From NCBI RefSeq assembly GCF_000613925.1, contig NZ_BAJX01000002.1, forward strand, positions 1-64,000: DNA of 64,000 nt, written 5' to 3'. A program made the translations under genes and the position numbers. Positions within the stretch are counted from its first letter, which is position 1. Each line of letters begins with the position of its first letter. Positions 40,529 through 49,929 of this stretch are shown in pieces. Below the pieces are notes generated by a model that ran no database searches, was not told where the DNA came from, and saw nothing but the letters and a program-made list of their open reading frames with translations. The DNA is from Prevotella histicola JCM 15637 = DNF00424. Its GTDB lineage: Bacteria; Bacteroidota; Bacteroidia; Bacteroidales; Bacteroidaceae.

Positions 40529-41644
40529 ATGAAAAGAATATTACTTCTCTTTGTTGCAATAATGGCTTTTGTCTGCAACATTAACGCACAGTCATGGAAC
40601 ATGGTTGTGACACATAAGGACGGTACAGTACAGGTTTTCCCTGCTTCAGAGGTAAAGAATGTGACGTTCCAGACCACAGATAAGAATGCTGATCAGGTCA
40701 TAATAAAGGAACTTTATACCACAGGTGTACCGTATAATACGGATGCTAAGAAGTTTTTTCAGAGTGACAAAGGATTCATTTTGTATAACAATAGTGGTGA
40801 AAAGGTGGTCATCAGCAACCTTGCTGTGGGCATATTAGACCCTTATAACGCTCATTCCGTAGCCAATAATTGGTATACTGCAAATGCAACACAGCCTTCT
40901 TACGTCGCAGAAGGGTGGGTTCCAGCAACAAATGGTATCTGGTATTTCCCTAATTCACTTGTTATTGAACCTTATTCACAGGTTGTTGTGAGCTGTATGG
41001 GCGCAATTGACAATACAAAGACTTACTCTAAGAGTGTCAATTATGCAAATAAAGACTACTACACCATGTACGATCCAAATTCAGGATATGACAATAAGAT
41101 GTATTATCCTACACCTTCTGAGGTCATTCCAGCGTCTCATTACCTGAAAGCAGTGCGCTTTGGACAGGGAAATGCATGGCCTTTGAGTCAGACTTCACCT
41201 GCTTTCTTCATCTTCCAGACGAAGAATACAACGCCAGAAGCCTTTGCTAAGAATGTAGATAACATTGTTTATGCACCTGGAAAGGCTAAGACTCCAGTGA
41301 ATGCAGTGCTGAAAGTGCCGACAGAATGGATCCTTGATGGTGTTGAAGTGTACCAAGATACTAACGTAGGTACAAGCAAAAAGCGCTTTGGAGACGATGT
41401 TGACGCTGGTTATGTAGTACAGACTTACCGCACAGGGCACACTGTTTACCGCAATGTTGATGCTGATGCAACGAAGAAGATTGCTGGTAATGAGGGTAAA
41501 TTAGTCTACAACTACACCCTTGGTAACGACCCCAGCCATATTGATGCAGAAGCTTCTATGAAGCAAGGTGCCAAGATTGTGTACATGGATACAAACAATT
41601 CATCAAACGATTTCCACGAACGTACACAGTCTTCTCTTAAGTAA
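40529..41644 (+). CDS. DUF4876-like secreted protein
   Basis: The protein has 371 residues with a signal peptide (about 1-20, NINAQ). Its first 35 mature residues (WNMVVTHKDGTVQVFPASEV) have the same layout as the start of the preceding small protein. The rest resembles DUF4876/lamin-tail-like proteins (VIIKELYTTGVPYNT, FILYNNSGEKVVISNLAVGI). There is no lipobox and no sorting domain. It is coupled to the next gene by TAATG. Confidence 0.75.
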   Translation: MKRILLLFVAIMAFVCNINAQSWNMVVTHKDGTVQVFPASEVKNVTFQTTDKNADQVIIKELYTTGVPYNTDAKKFFQSDKGFILYNNSGEKVVISNLAVGILDPYNAHSVANNWYTANATQPSYVAEGWVPATNGIWYFPNSLVIEPYSQVVVSCMGAIDNTKTYSKSVNYANKDYYTMYDPNSGYDNKMYYPTPSEVIPASHYLKAVRFGQGNAWPLSQTSPAFFIFQTKNTTPEAFAKNVDNIVYAPGKAKTPVNAVLKVPTEWILDGVEVYQDTNVGTSKKRFGDDVDAGYVVQTYRTGHTVYRNVDADATKKIAGNEGKLVYNYTLGNDPSHIDAEASMKQGAKIVYMDTNNSSNDFHERTQSSLK

Positions 41645-43260
41645 TGCAGCGTAGACTCCTATCAATCGTACTGGCAGGAACACTCTTCTCAATCGGTATC
41701 AACGCACAAGAACCGTTAAGAGACAGTCTGCTTCACCGTGATTTCAGCTTCATCAGCAATGCTGACCCATGGCTTTTGAGTCGTAATGCAGCTGCTTTAT
41801 CACGCTTCAAGACGCAGAATGTCTCCATGGCTGAGCTGTATGTACAGTACGGGAAGGGTGGTTTCGTCAATTATGATGCCTCCCCTCGTGTCCTACAAGC
41901 TGGTGCTGAGGTGGCTTCTTTCTATCGTTTGACGGATAAGATCGTCATGTCAGGGAGTATGAAATACGACAATTTCTCTGGTCATGACATGTCAGGTTCA
42001 GCCTTTGCGCAGACCTCTCGCTTGCCATTTGACATCGTTGAGGACTCTCTGACACATGCTGGTACGAAGCATCGGGATACCTATCAGCTCGTTGGAGCAC
42101 TGTCATGGGACTTCTATAAAGGGCTTTCCCTGGGTGCAAAGTTCGACTTTACGGCTGCAAACATAGCTAAATACAAGGATCTAAGACACAAGACAAAGCT
42201 GATGGATATGACCGTTTCAGCAGGTGTCTATGTCCCTTTACATGCTGTAAGCATTGGTTTGAACTACGCATATAGGCGCAATACGCAGAGTTTAGCATTC
42301 AGTACGTATGCCACAAGTGCGCAAGATTATGTGTCATACATCAACTATGGTCCTTGGATTGGGACCCTTGAACAGTTCGGAAATACTGGTTTCACTGATA
42401 ATAGTAGGGAACAACCACTGTTAAGTGAGTACCATGGCATAGGAATACAGGCTGGTTGGGATATCCTACCCAGCCTTTCTTGGTTCAATGATATGGACTA
42501 TTCTTATCGGAAAGGCTATTACGGACGCAAGTCACCCTACACGATTGTCTATGCTAACCACCACAGTCACCTCTTCAATTACCATTCCCGACTCTCTCTG
42601 AAGCTGTCCCGTCAGGTGCATAACCTTGACTTTAGCTTCTCAAGTGAGAATCTTGTCAATGACATGACAGCCTATCGTATGAATCGGAATACCCAGGGTG
42701 CAAGTTATTATGAGTATCTTAACCCTGTTAAAAGTGTGAACAAAGCATGGAATGAGGTGCACATTGGCTATACAGGATATTACAGAATCGTAAGAGAACT
42801 GCCGTTATGGACGGTGCAAACAGGACTTAACTTCTCACAAAGAAAGCAGACTGGCTACCTCTATCCATACCTCCGCCGACAGGATTTACGTACAACTGAA
42901 CCTTATATGAGCCTCTCTCGTAATGTTATCATGCGTAAAGGAGTGTTCAGTTTACAGGCTGGTTATGCTTACAAAACGGGCTCTGGAGATGCTTTCGAGG
43001 ATGAAACGATGGCTAAACCATCAGACAAACAGAAGGGATTTTCCGTCATGGAAGCCTTCATGTATCGTGAATACAAGTATCTTACGGCACCACAATATGC
43101 ACTCAACATGGGTGTTAAGTATGCCTTCGTTCTTCCTTCAACGCGTATGAAGACTTATATTGCCCTCGACTTCAGCCATCGTCACGCCTGCGATGACAAT
43201 GTTTTCCTTGTCGGGAAGAACCATACCGTGGGGCGGCTGACCGTTGGGTGCACCTTCTGA
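41644..43260 (+). CDS. DUF6850-like outer-membrane beta-barrel protein
   Basis: The protein has 538 residues: signal peptide (about 1-21, GINAQ), then alternating amphipathic strands over the whole length and a C-terminal phenylalanine (GRLTVGCTF), as in outer-membrane barrels. It resembles the DUF6850 family that commonly follows DUF4876 genes in Bacteroidales; the family call is from memory. It probably forms a surface complex with the operon's receptor and DUF4876 protein. Confidence 0.78.
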   Translation: MQRRLLSIVLAGTLFSIGINAQEPLRDSLLHRDFSFISNADPWLLSRNAAALSRFKTQNVSMAELYVQYGKGGFVNYDASPRVLQAGAEVASFYRLTDKIVMSGSMKYDNFSGHDMSGSAFAQTSRLPFDIVEDSLTHAGTKHRDTYQLVGALSWDFYKGLSLGAKFDFTAANIAKYKDLRHKTKLMDMTVSAGVYVPLHAVSIGLNYAYRRNTQSLAFSTYATSAQDYVSYINYGPWIGTLEQFGNTGFTDNSREQPLLSEYHGIGIQAGWDILPSLSWFNDMDYSYRKGYYGRKSPYTIVYANHHSHLFNYHSRLSLKLSRQVHNLDFSFSSENLVNDMTAYRMNRNTQGASYYEYLNPVKSVNKAWNEVHIGYTGYYRIVRELPLWTVQTGLNFSQRKQTGYLYPYLRRQDLRTTEPYMSLSRNVIMRKGVFSLQAGYAYKTGSGDAFEDETMAKPSDKQKGFSVMEAFMYREYKYLTAPQYALNMGVKYAFVLPSTRMKTYIALDFSHRHACDDNVFLVGKNHTVGRLTVGCTF

Positions 43261-43296
43261 TGAGGCTATTCTAAACGCAAAAAGATATAAGTAACA

Positions 43297-46116
43297 ATGA
43301 TAAAAAGAAGATTTTTCAATGCTTTCGTACTCCTTCTGCTGGTCACAGGAGCACTGGCACAGAACGTCACCACCGACAACAGCTTCCGAATAGGACGTCT
43401 GAAGAACGGTATGACCTACTATATTCGACATAATAACAAGGAGAAAGGGATTGCCGATTTCTACATTGCACAACGTGTAGGGAGTATCCTTGAGAACCCT
43501 GACCAGCGTGGTCTGGCTCACTTTCTTGAGCATATGGCTTTCAACGGGAGTAAGAATTTCAAGAATACAGATGCCTCTCCGAGCATCGTACATTGGTGTG
43601 AAGCCCACGGAATCAAGTTCGGTACGAATCTGAATGCCTATACTTCCATTGACGAAACGGTGTATAACGTCAGCGCAGTACCCGTAAAGAACCCTGCAGT
43701 TGTTGACTCAACGCTGCTCATTCTGCATGATTGGAGCCATTACTTGGACCTTGATGACAAGGAAATAGACAAGGAACGCGGTGTGATTCATGAGGAATGG
43801 CGAACGAGAAGGGCTGGTATGGCATCACAAAGACTGATGGAGCAGGCTCTACCTATTATATATAAGGGGACAAAATACGAAGACTGCATGCCAATTGGTA
43901 CGATGGAGATTGTTGATCACTTCCCTTATAAGGTGCTACGTGACTACTATCACAAGTGGTATCGCCCCGATCTGCAGGCTATTATCGTTGTAGGTGATGT
44001 GGATGTAGACCAGATGGAGAAGAAGATTCAGGCTGTTTTCTCTTCTATTCCGATGCCTGCTAATGCCGCAAAGCGCAACTATTACCCTGTAAATGACAAC
44101 GACAAGATGATTGTTGCATCGCTGAAAGACTCCGAACAACCCATCATGCTTGTCACACTCTACATGAAACGGGATGCAACACCTGATGCTGAGAAGTCTA
44201 CAATACGCTATCAGCGTGACGGATATGTGGATGATTTGATAGCATACATGGTTGGTGAACGCCTTGATGAGATGCAGGACCGTAACCCAAAGCCTTGTTT
44301 GAGTGCTTCAGCACGCATCGGGCAGTTCCTTGTCAGTAGGACAAAGGATGCCTTTACGCTCTCTTTCGGTGCACGACAGGAGAACATCAAGGGGTCATTT
44401 GATGCTGCAATCGGTACGATTGAGCAGATTCGCCAACACGGTTTCACCCCTTCTGAACTCGAAAGAGCCAAGGCTTTCCGTCGGAAAGTTATTGACAGAC
44501 AGTTCAATGAACGCAATGATCGTCGTAATTCCTATTACGTTCGACGTGCACAATATAACTTCCTCGATGCTGAACCCATCACTTCTGAGGCTTATAACAA
44601 GCAACTTGACGAGCAGTTCTCACGTGAAGTGACACTGAAAGAGGTCAATGCCGCTATGCGTGAAGCCATCACTGACCGCAATCAGGTGCTGGTTGTCTAT
44701 GCTCCTGACAAGCCTGAGGTGAAGATTCCATCTGATGCTGAACTGGAAAAGATGGTTCTTGATGCACAGAAAAAGACTTATCCCGCTTACGTTGAGAAGC
44801 GTTTGGACGAGAAGCTCATCCCAGTCTTGCCAAAGAAAGGACGTATCGTGAGTGAGAAACCAGCCCTGCACGGAATGACAGAGCTCACCTTGAGCAACGG
44901 TGTGAAGGTTTATTTCAAGAAGACCGACTACCAGAAAGATGCTGTAGTGATGAACTTCTTCGGGGAAGGAGGTAGCTCTCTCTATCCTGATAAGGACGTT
45001 CTCAATACGAAGTTCATCTCCACTGCCGTGAAGGAAGGGGGTGTAGGGCGTTTCAGTTCTACGGAGTTGAACAAGGTACTGTCTGACAAAACAGTACGTA
45101 TCAACGCTGGTGTAGGCATAGAGACACAGTCCATCAGTGGGTCATCATCCCTCAAAGACGTGCGTACACTCTTCGAACTCACTTACCTCTACTTCACCCA
45201 TCTGCGTCGTGATGACCAGGCTTTCAATGCCGAACTCAACCGAATGCGCTCGTTCCTGACCAACCGTGAGGCAAGTCCTAACGTCAGTTACAATGACTCT
45301 ATAGCCTCTATCGTCTATGGAAACTCACCCCGTGTGCAGCCCGTCAAGGCTTCTTCTATAGATAAGGTGAACTATGACCGTGTACTGCAGATCTATAAGG
45401 AGCGCTTCAGTAATGCGTCAAACTTCAAGATGATCATCATGGGTAACATAGAATTGAGTCAGCTTCAGCCTCTCTTGGAGCAGTATATTGCATCGCTACC
45501 AGCAACAGGTAAGAAGGAATCGTTCGTGAAAAGCTATCCTGATGTACGTAACTGCAATGAGACGCATCGCTTTGAGAAGCAGATGAAGACACCTTTGGCA
45601 CGCGTAAGCATCTTCTATACGTGGGATGAACCATACACTGCAAAGGCTGATCTGGCGTTGGATGTGTTCAAACGGGTACTGTCCATTGCCTATACTGATT
45701 CCGTTCGTGAGGAAAAGGGTGGAGTATATGGTGTCAAACTGCAGGAGAGTCTTGAGCAATCAAGCAATCCTCACGCACTATTGAAGATTGCTTTCGACAC
45801 CGATCCTGATAAGTATGACGTTGTCATGCCTATTATCACGGGACAGATTGAGCATATTGCACGCAAAGGACCAGAAGCTGTCAGCTTGCAGAAGGTGAAG
45901 GAATACCTTCTGAAGCAGTATGACCAGGCTGCCATAACGAATGATTACTGGCTCTTTGTGGCTTATAATCAGTTGCGCCATGGCATAGACTTCGATAAGG
46001 ATTATAAGTCTTTGGTGCGTAACATCACGTCATCTGATGTGCAACAAGTAGCCCGTAACCTCCTCAATAGCAAACGTCGCATTGAGGTTACAATGGTTTC
46101 TTGTAAAGATAAATAG
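43297..46116 (+). CDS. M16 (insulinase/pitrilysin) family zinc protease, periplasmic
   Basis: The protein has 939 residues: signal peptide (about 1-21, GALAQ), then two pairs of M16 half-domains. The inverted zinc motif HFLEH is at His75/Glu78/His79 and the distal Glu lies in ERGVIHEEW (about 155). The second half lacks the motif, as is normal. Two-repeat M16 proteins form a closing chamber that degrades peptides and unfolded proteins. It lies 37 nt after the barrel gene, in the TonB receptor operon, so it may digest the imported substrate. Confidence 0.92.
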   Translation: MIKRRFFNAFVLLLLVTGALAQNVTTDNSFRIGRLKNGMTYYIRHNNKEKGIADFYIAQRVGSILENPDQRGLAHFLEHMAFNGSKNFKNTDASPSIVHWCEAHGIKFGTNLNAYTSIDETVYNVSAVPVKNPAVVDSTLLILHDWSHYLDLDDKEIDKERGVIHEEWRTRRAGMASQRLMEQALPIIYKGTKYEDCMPIGTMEIVDHFPYKVLRDYYHKWYRPDLQAIIVVGDVDVDQMEKKIQAVFSSIPMPANAAKRNYYPVNDNDKMIVASLKDSEQPIMLVTLYMKRDATPDAEKSTIRYQRDGYVDDLIAYMVGERLDEMQDRNPKPCLSASARIGQFLVSRTKDAFTLSFGARQENIKGSFDAAIGTIEQIRQHGFTPSELERAKAFRRKVIDRQFNERNDRRNSYYVRRAQYNFLDAEPITSEAYNKQLDEQFSREVTLKEVNAAMREAITDRNQVLVVYAPDKPEVKIPSDAELEKMVLDAQKKTYPAYVEKRLDEKLIPVLPKKGRIVSEKPALHGMTELTLSNGVKVYFKKTDYQKDAVVMNFFGEGGSSLYPDKDVLNTKFISTAVKEGGVGRFSSTELNKVLSDKTVRINAGVGIETQSISGSSSLKDVRTLFELTYLYFTHLRRDDQAFNAELNRMRSFLTNREASPNVSYNDSIASIVYGNSPRVQPVKASSIDKVNYDRVLQIYKERFSNASNFKMIIMGNIELSQLQPLLEQYIASLPATGKKESFVKSYPDVRNCNETHRFEKQMKTPLARVSIFYTWDEPYTAKADLALDVFKRVLSIAYTDSVREEKGGVYGVKLQESLEQSSNPHALLKIAFDTDPDKYDVVMPIITGQIEHIARKGPEAVSLQKVKEYLLKQYDQAAITNDYWLFVAYNQLRHGIDFDKDYKSLVRNITSSDVQQVARNLLNSKRRIEVTMVSCKDK

Positions 46117-46133
46117 TAGTAGGGAAAACAATA

Positions 46134-46346
46134 CATGCCCTTTTGGCTTCTAAAAGATGCCCTTTTGCAATGTAAAAGGGCATCTTTTGATGTGTAAAAG
46201 GGCGTCTTTTACATTGCAAAAGGGCACCTTTTACAAGCCTGTTTGTAACCTCTTGATAATCTATAGGTTACAAAGTCGTTTTTTCTTGATTCTGGTTTAT
46301 TTTGTCGTTCATGGTAGCTTACCTTTTGTAAGGTTATTTCTTAAAG
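46134..46346 (+). repeat. Composite intergenic element, copy 6 (best-formed)
   Basis: Inverted unit AAAAGATGCCCTTTT (46152-46166) faces direct unit AAAAGGGCATCTTTT (46174-46188), a perfect 15-bp hairpin with a 7-nt loop. Further direct units follow at 22-bp steps. TTTGTAACC (46242-46250) pairs with GGTTACAAA (46266-46274). The distal motif TTTTGTAAGGTTATTTCTTA is at about 46324-46343. It lies between convergent genes. Confidence 0.9.
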
Positions 46347-46527
46347 TCTAATCATCGTCATCTTGTGGGACAGAAGCACCTGGTGTTGATTACTGCAGCA
46401 ATACCTTTTGTACGATAGGAGAGGGCGTGTTGACCTGTAAGAATAGGTGTTTTACACCGTATTAGTTAGACAGATTCCTCTTCAGTGAAGTAGCTTTGGA
46501 GGCTCCGCTCTTGGTGGTTTATGCCCG

Positions 46528-47367
46528 TTATTCCTCTATTTCAGACAGACTTCTGACGAAGTTATTGGCGAAATTGCTGACCGTTTCAAGTGGTGCATAG
46601 CCCACATAACGCAGACTTCGGCGAAGATTACGGCGCAAAACAGCCCCGTTGTTACGGACAAAACCAGCAGAGTTCTGCTTAAAATGCCACTCCTGTGCCG
46701 TGTCTTTAGCAAGGTCGGAGACACTACGAAGGGTCAGTTTATAAGCCTTCTGGTCATATTTCGTGACGAAAGGAAGCTCGTCTTCATCGAATCCGAACAC
46801 CGAAATAAGAATGTTTCCTTGTAGTTCTGCCATGGGATGAAGCATCAGACTACTCAGCCAAGCATCCAGTTTCACAAAGTCAACCTTATCCCCTCGTGTC
46901 CTCAAATACTGTCCAAGGGTGATGATTCCGTCGAGGTCCATTCCCCGTGTGAGCATAGACTGTGAGTTAGAGACAATGAGTTTCAGAATGTCGAGCGCCT
47001 CTATTGACGTGTCAATGCTGTGCAATTCGTTGTGAATGATACCCTTCAGACGATGATTCAGCAGTCTGCTGCTCAGCCTAACCTTCTCAGGAACCTTCGC
47101 TGAGAGCGTTCTGTTATCATTCATCCTTGCTTTTATATCAGCTATGATACTGTCAGGCAGGCGCAATCCCTCGTCAAGTGAATGCTTATTGATACCCTTT
47201 ACGAAGACAGGGATAACCTGTTGGGCATCCACCATCTGCATCAATCGACGCCATTTGAAGGGTGACATCGGTTCAATATTTGACTGACTGTTGAATGCTC
47301 CCGAGCTAAGTATGCGGAAGAAGTTACGCTGTATGACATCCATTCCTGGTGTTTCTGTAGACTGCAT
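46528..47367 (-). CDS. Conserved-looking protein of unknown function
   Basis: The protein has 279 residues and is soluble and helical-looking, with no signal peptide. Notable segments are MDVIQRNFFRILSSGAFN and PFKWRRLMQMVDAQQVIPVF near the N-terminus, which recall the N-terminal helices of some Bacteroidales nucleotidyltransferase-like proteins, but no catalytic motif is seen. It lies 40 nt after the NhaC-like gene and is probably the last gene of that operon. Confidence 0.65.
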   Translation of the reverse strand: MQSTETPGMDVIQRNFFRILSSGAFNSQSNIEPMSPFKWRRLMQMVDAQQVIPVFVKGINKHSLDEGLRLPDSIIADIKARMNDNRTLSAKVPEKVRLSSRLLNHRLKGIIHNELHSIDTSIEALDILKLIVSNSQSMLTRGMDLDGIITLGQYLRTRGDKVDFVKLDAWLSSLMLHPMAELQGNILISVFGFDEDELPFVTKYDQKAYKLTLRSVSDLAKDTAQEWHFKQNSAGFVRNNGAVLRRNLRRSLRYVGYAPLETVSNFANNFVRSLSEIEE

Positions 47368-47406
47368 ATCTCGTTTTCCTTTCTATGAGTGTTACTTCTT
47401 GTGTGA

Positions 47407-48699
47407 TTATTGTGCCCTTGAGTATCGGCGTGGATACTGGAAAAGGATGGAGAGTAGGGCAAAAACGCCTAAGACATACGGATAATAAAGGTAAGGAACA
47501 ATGCTTACCGGATTTATTTTTGCCAATCCTGCTGCCATAAGAATCTGTGCTCCGTAAGGGATAATACCCTGCAGACAGCAGGAGAAAGTATCCAAAATGC
47601 TGGCTGCCTTACGGTTGTCGACACCGTATTTGTCGCCTATCTGCTTGGCTATTCCCCCCACTGTGAGGATGGCAACGGTGTTGTTGGCAGTACAGATGTC
47701 CACCAGACTGACGAGAAAAGCTATTGTCAGCTCTGCTCCCCGCTTGCTATTGACATGGCGTGTGATGATTTTTATGAGGTAATCAATACCCCCGTTCTCC
47801 CTGATTATCTCTAACATACCACCTGCCATCATAGTGATGATGATCAGTTCGCCCATCCCTGTGATACCTGTTCCCATGCTTCCGAACCATCCGTAGACGT
47901 CATAAGTGCCGTCAGCTATGCCGATGACACCCGTCAGGAGTATGCCAATGGTGAGTACAGCCATGACATTCATCCCCAGAACGGCACAGATAAGAACCGC
48001 CATATAGGGGATAATCTTCTGTATGTCAATGCTACCTGCCTGATGAAGGAGGTGGATATCAGTTCCTAAGAAGATGTAAGCAATGAGTATAACGACTGCT
48101 GCAGGGGCTGCAATGAAGAAGTTTACCTTGAATTTATCCGCCATTCGGCACTCTTGTGTACGTGTTGCGACCACCGTTGTGTCGCTGATGAACGACAAGT
48201 TATCGCCAAAGAACGAGCCACCAACAACTACTGCGACGACAAAAGGTAGTGGTGTACCCGTGGAAGTAGCCACTCCTGCAGCGATAGGGGTGAGAGCTAC
48301 GATCGTACCTACACTCGTTCCGATGCTTATAGAGATGAAACAAGCAGCAAGAAAGAACCCCGCCAACAGCATGTTGTCAGGGAGAATGGACAGCGTAAGA
48401 TTGACAGTTGCGTCAATACTACCCATCTCTTTAGCCGAATTAGCAAATGCACCAGCCAGTACAAATATCCATAGCATCATCATCATGTTGTCCGTACTGG
48501 CACCTTTACTATAGATATCAATGCGTTTATTTAGTGGATAACGACCCGAAATGGCTATTGCAAAGATGCTCGCAATCATGAAAGCCACGGTTATCGGTAC
48601 CTTATAGAAGTCTCCGGAGACGATAGATGTCACCAGATAGAGTATGATAAATACTACAAGTGGACTGAGCGCTAAGAGTCCTTTTCTGTTTTCTGTCAC
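47407..48699 (-). CDS. NhaC-like Na+/H+ antiporter family protein
   Basis: The protein has 430 residues and about 11-12 membrane spans. Family features include SISIGTSVGTIVALTPIAAG (about 118-138), VVGGSFFGDNLSFISDTTVV and FLVSLVDICTANNTVAILTV in the second half. It most resembles NhaC-type exchangers, which include Na+/H+ and malate/lactate exchangers; the substrate cannot be told. Translation starts at a GTG (48699), 15 nt after the LacI-type regulator, which probably controls it. Confidence 0.82.
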   Translation of the reverse strand: MTENRKGLLALSPLVVFIILYLVTSIVSGDFYKVPITVAFMIASIFAIAISGRYPLNKRIDIYSKGASTDNMMMMLWIFVLAGAFANSAKEMGSIDATVNLTLSILPDNMLLAGFFLAACFISISIGTSVGTIVALTPIAAGVATSTGTPLPFVVAVVVGGSFFGDNLSFISDTTVVATRTQECRMADKFKVNFFIAAPAAVVILIAYIFLGTDIHLLHQAGSIDIQKIIPYMAVLICAVLGMNVMAVLTIGILLTGVIGIADGTYDVYGWFGSMGTGITGMGELIIITMMAGGMLEIIRENGGIDYLIKIITRHVNSKRGAELTIAFLVSLVDICTANNTVAILTVGGIAKQIGDKYGVDNRKAASILDTFSCCLQGIIPYGAQILMAAGLAKINPVSIVPYLYYPYVLGVFALLSILFQYPRRYSRAQ

Positions 48700-48714
48700 T
48701 TTCTTTATCTTTAT

Positions 48715-49781
48715 TTATTGTACCCAAGAGCGATGATAGAAATCAATATTCTCCTGTGTTAGTAAGTCTATTGGCATGTAATTGACGGCTTCTACCTTCT
48801 TTTTAAGTACGATTGCACGGAAGAGTGAATCAACACTGAAGTACCCTTGCTGGTAAGCATGCTGTGCTATGAGGAAGGAAATACTACCAGCACGAAGACA
48901 ATCGGCATTCTTATGCACCATGTCATAGCCCATAATCTGAACATTATGACGCTTTGTTTTCAGGAGAAACTCGCCTACTATGTGTGCTTTAGAGTTCAGT
49001 GCAACGCAGTGATGGACCTCCGGATGCTTGCTGAAGAACTTCTCTAAGATTCCGTCATACTGCTTTTTCTCCTCGTCAAGAGGGAGGTTTACCTCCACAA
49101 TCTTCACCTCTGGGAAGTTATTTTTCATATAATCACGGAATCCAACCTCACGGTTTTCCTGCTGACGCTCGCCATCTTTCCGTCTTTTGTCTGCTTCATG
49201 AGCATGATTGTCGTCTCTTGACGTGCAATAAGCATGAGCATGTGGGCAGCGAAATGTCCACTTTGGATAGAGTCCTGACCATAGAATGACAGTGGCTGAA
49301 GGGCTGGCATATAGGAGTCAAGTAGTACAAACGGGATGTTACGGTCGTGTAATTCGTCTGTGAACTGGCGTGTTACTTCTAACGTTGTAGGCACTAATAT
49401 CACACCATCAGGGTTATAAGAGAGACATTTCTTATAGGTTTCGATGAACGAATCTGGGCTGAGTCGACTGTAATACATTATCTCCAGGTCGAGATAAAAG
49501 TCTCTTCTCTGCTCTATAGCCTTCATGGCTCCCATCTCAATCTCGTCCCAATACGCCTCACTGGCATGCTTCGGAATCAAACAATAGAACTTGTAGCTGC
49601 GGTTATATGCCAATGCGCTGGCATACATGTTGGGTTGATAGTTCATCTCTTCGAGTGCTTTTTCAACTCTTTTTAGTGCTGAAGCCGATACATTAGGGCG
49701 TTTGTGGAGTACTCGATCCACTGTTCCTACACTCACACCTGCCCGCTCTGCAATGTCCTTTATCCTTATTTTCTCAGCCAT
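48715..49781 (-). CDS. LacI family transcriptional regulator, one frameshift
   Basis: About 355 residues after restoring one G near 49171-49174 (KDGK-GERQQENREVGFRDYM). The N-terminal LacI HTH (IRIKDIAERAGVSVGTVDRV, PNVSASALKRVEKAL) is followed by a periplasmic-binding-protein-like sensor domain (YCLIPKHASEAYWDEIEMG through AGSISFLIAQHAYQQGYFSV). The effector is probably a small metabolite or sugar. It forms an operon with the NhaC-like exchanger. Confidence 0.88.
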
Positions 49782-49810
49782 AATACCATATAGTGATTAT
49801 ATTTATGTTG

Positions 49811-49818
49811 CAAAATTA
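49811..49818 (-). promoter_or_regulatory. -7 box TAATTTTG for the LacI-type gene
   Basis: TAATTTTG on the minus strand ends 29 nt before the ATG at 49781. It diverges from the kinase promoter ~90 bp away. Confidence 0.5.
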
Positions 49819-49903
49819 ATAATAATTGTTGGAATGTGTGAAAGCACAGTCATAGTTTTTGATGAAAAGAAGGACTTTTGATGGCAGTTTGGAGAAAGTT
49901 TTG

Positions 49904-49911
49904 TACATTTG
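49904..49911 (+). promoter_or_regulatory. -7 box TACATTTG for the sensor kinase operon
   Basis: TACATTTG lies 18 nt before the ATG at 49930 and overlaps the TTG codon at 49909, which is therefore not the start. A TTTG at 49877-49880 is a possible -33 box with a long 23-nt spacer. Confidence 0.5.
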
Positions 49912-49929
49912 CGTTCTATTTCTATTTCA

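Noticed and set aside
46157..46351. Small ORFs starting MPFC.. inside the intergenic elements (also at 54897 and 5472)
   Set aside because: Their likeness follows from the DNA repeat. The frame is not kept in other copies, and no ribosome-binding site or conserved start is seen.
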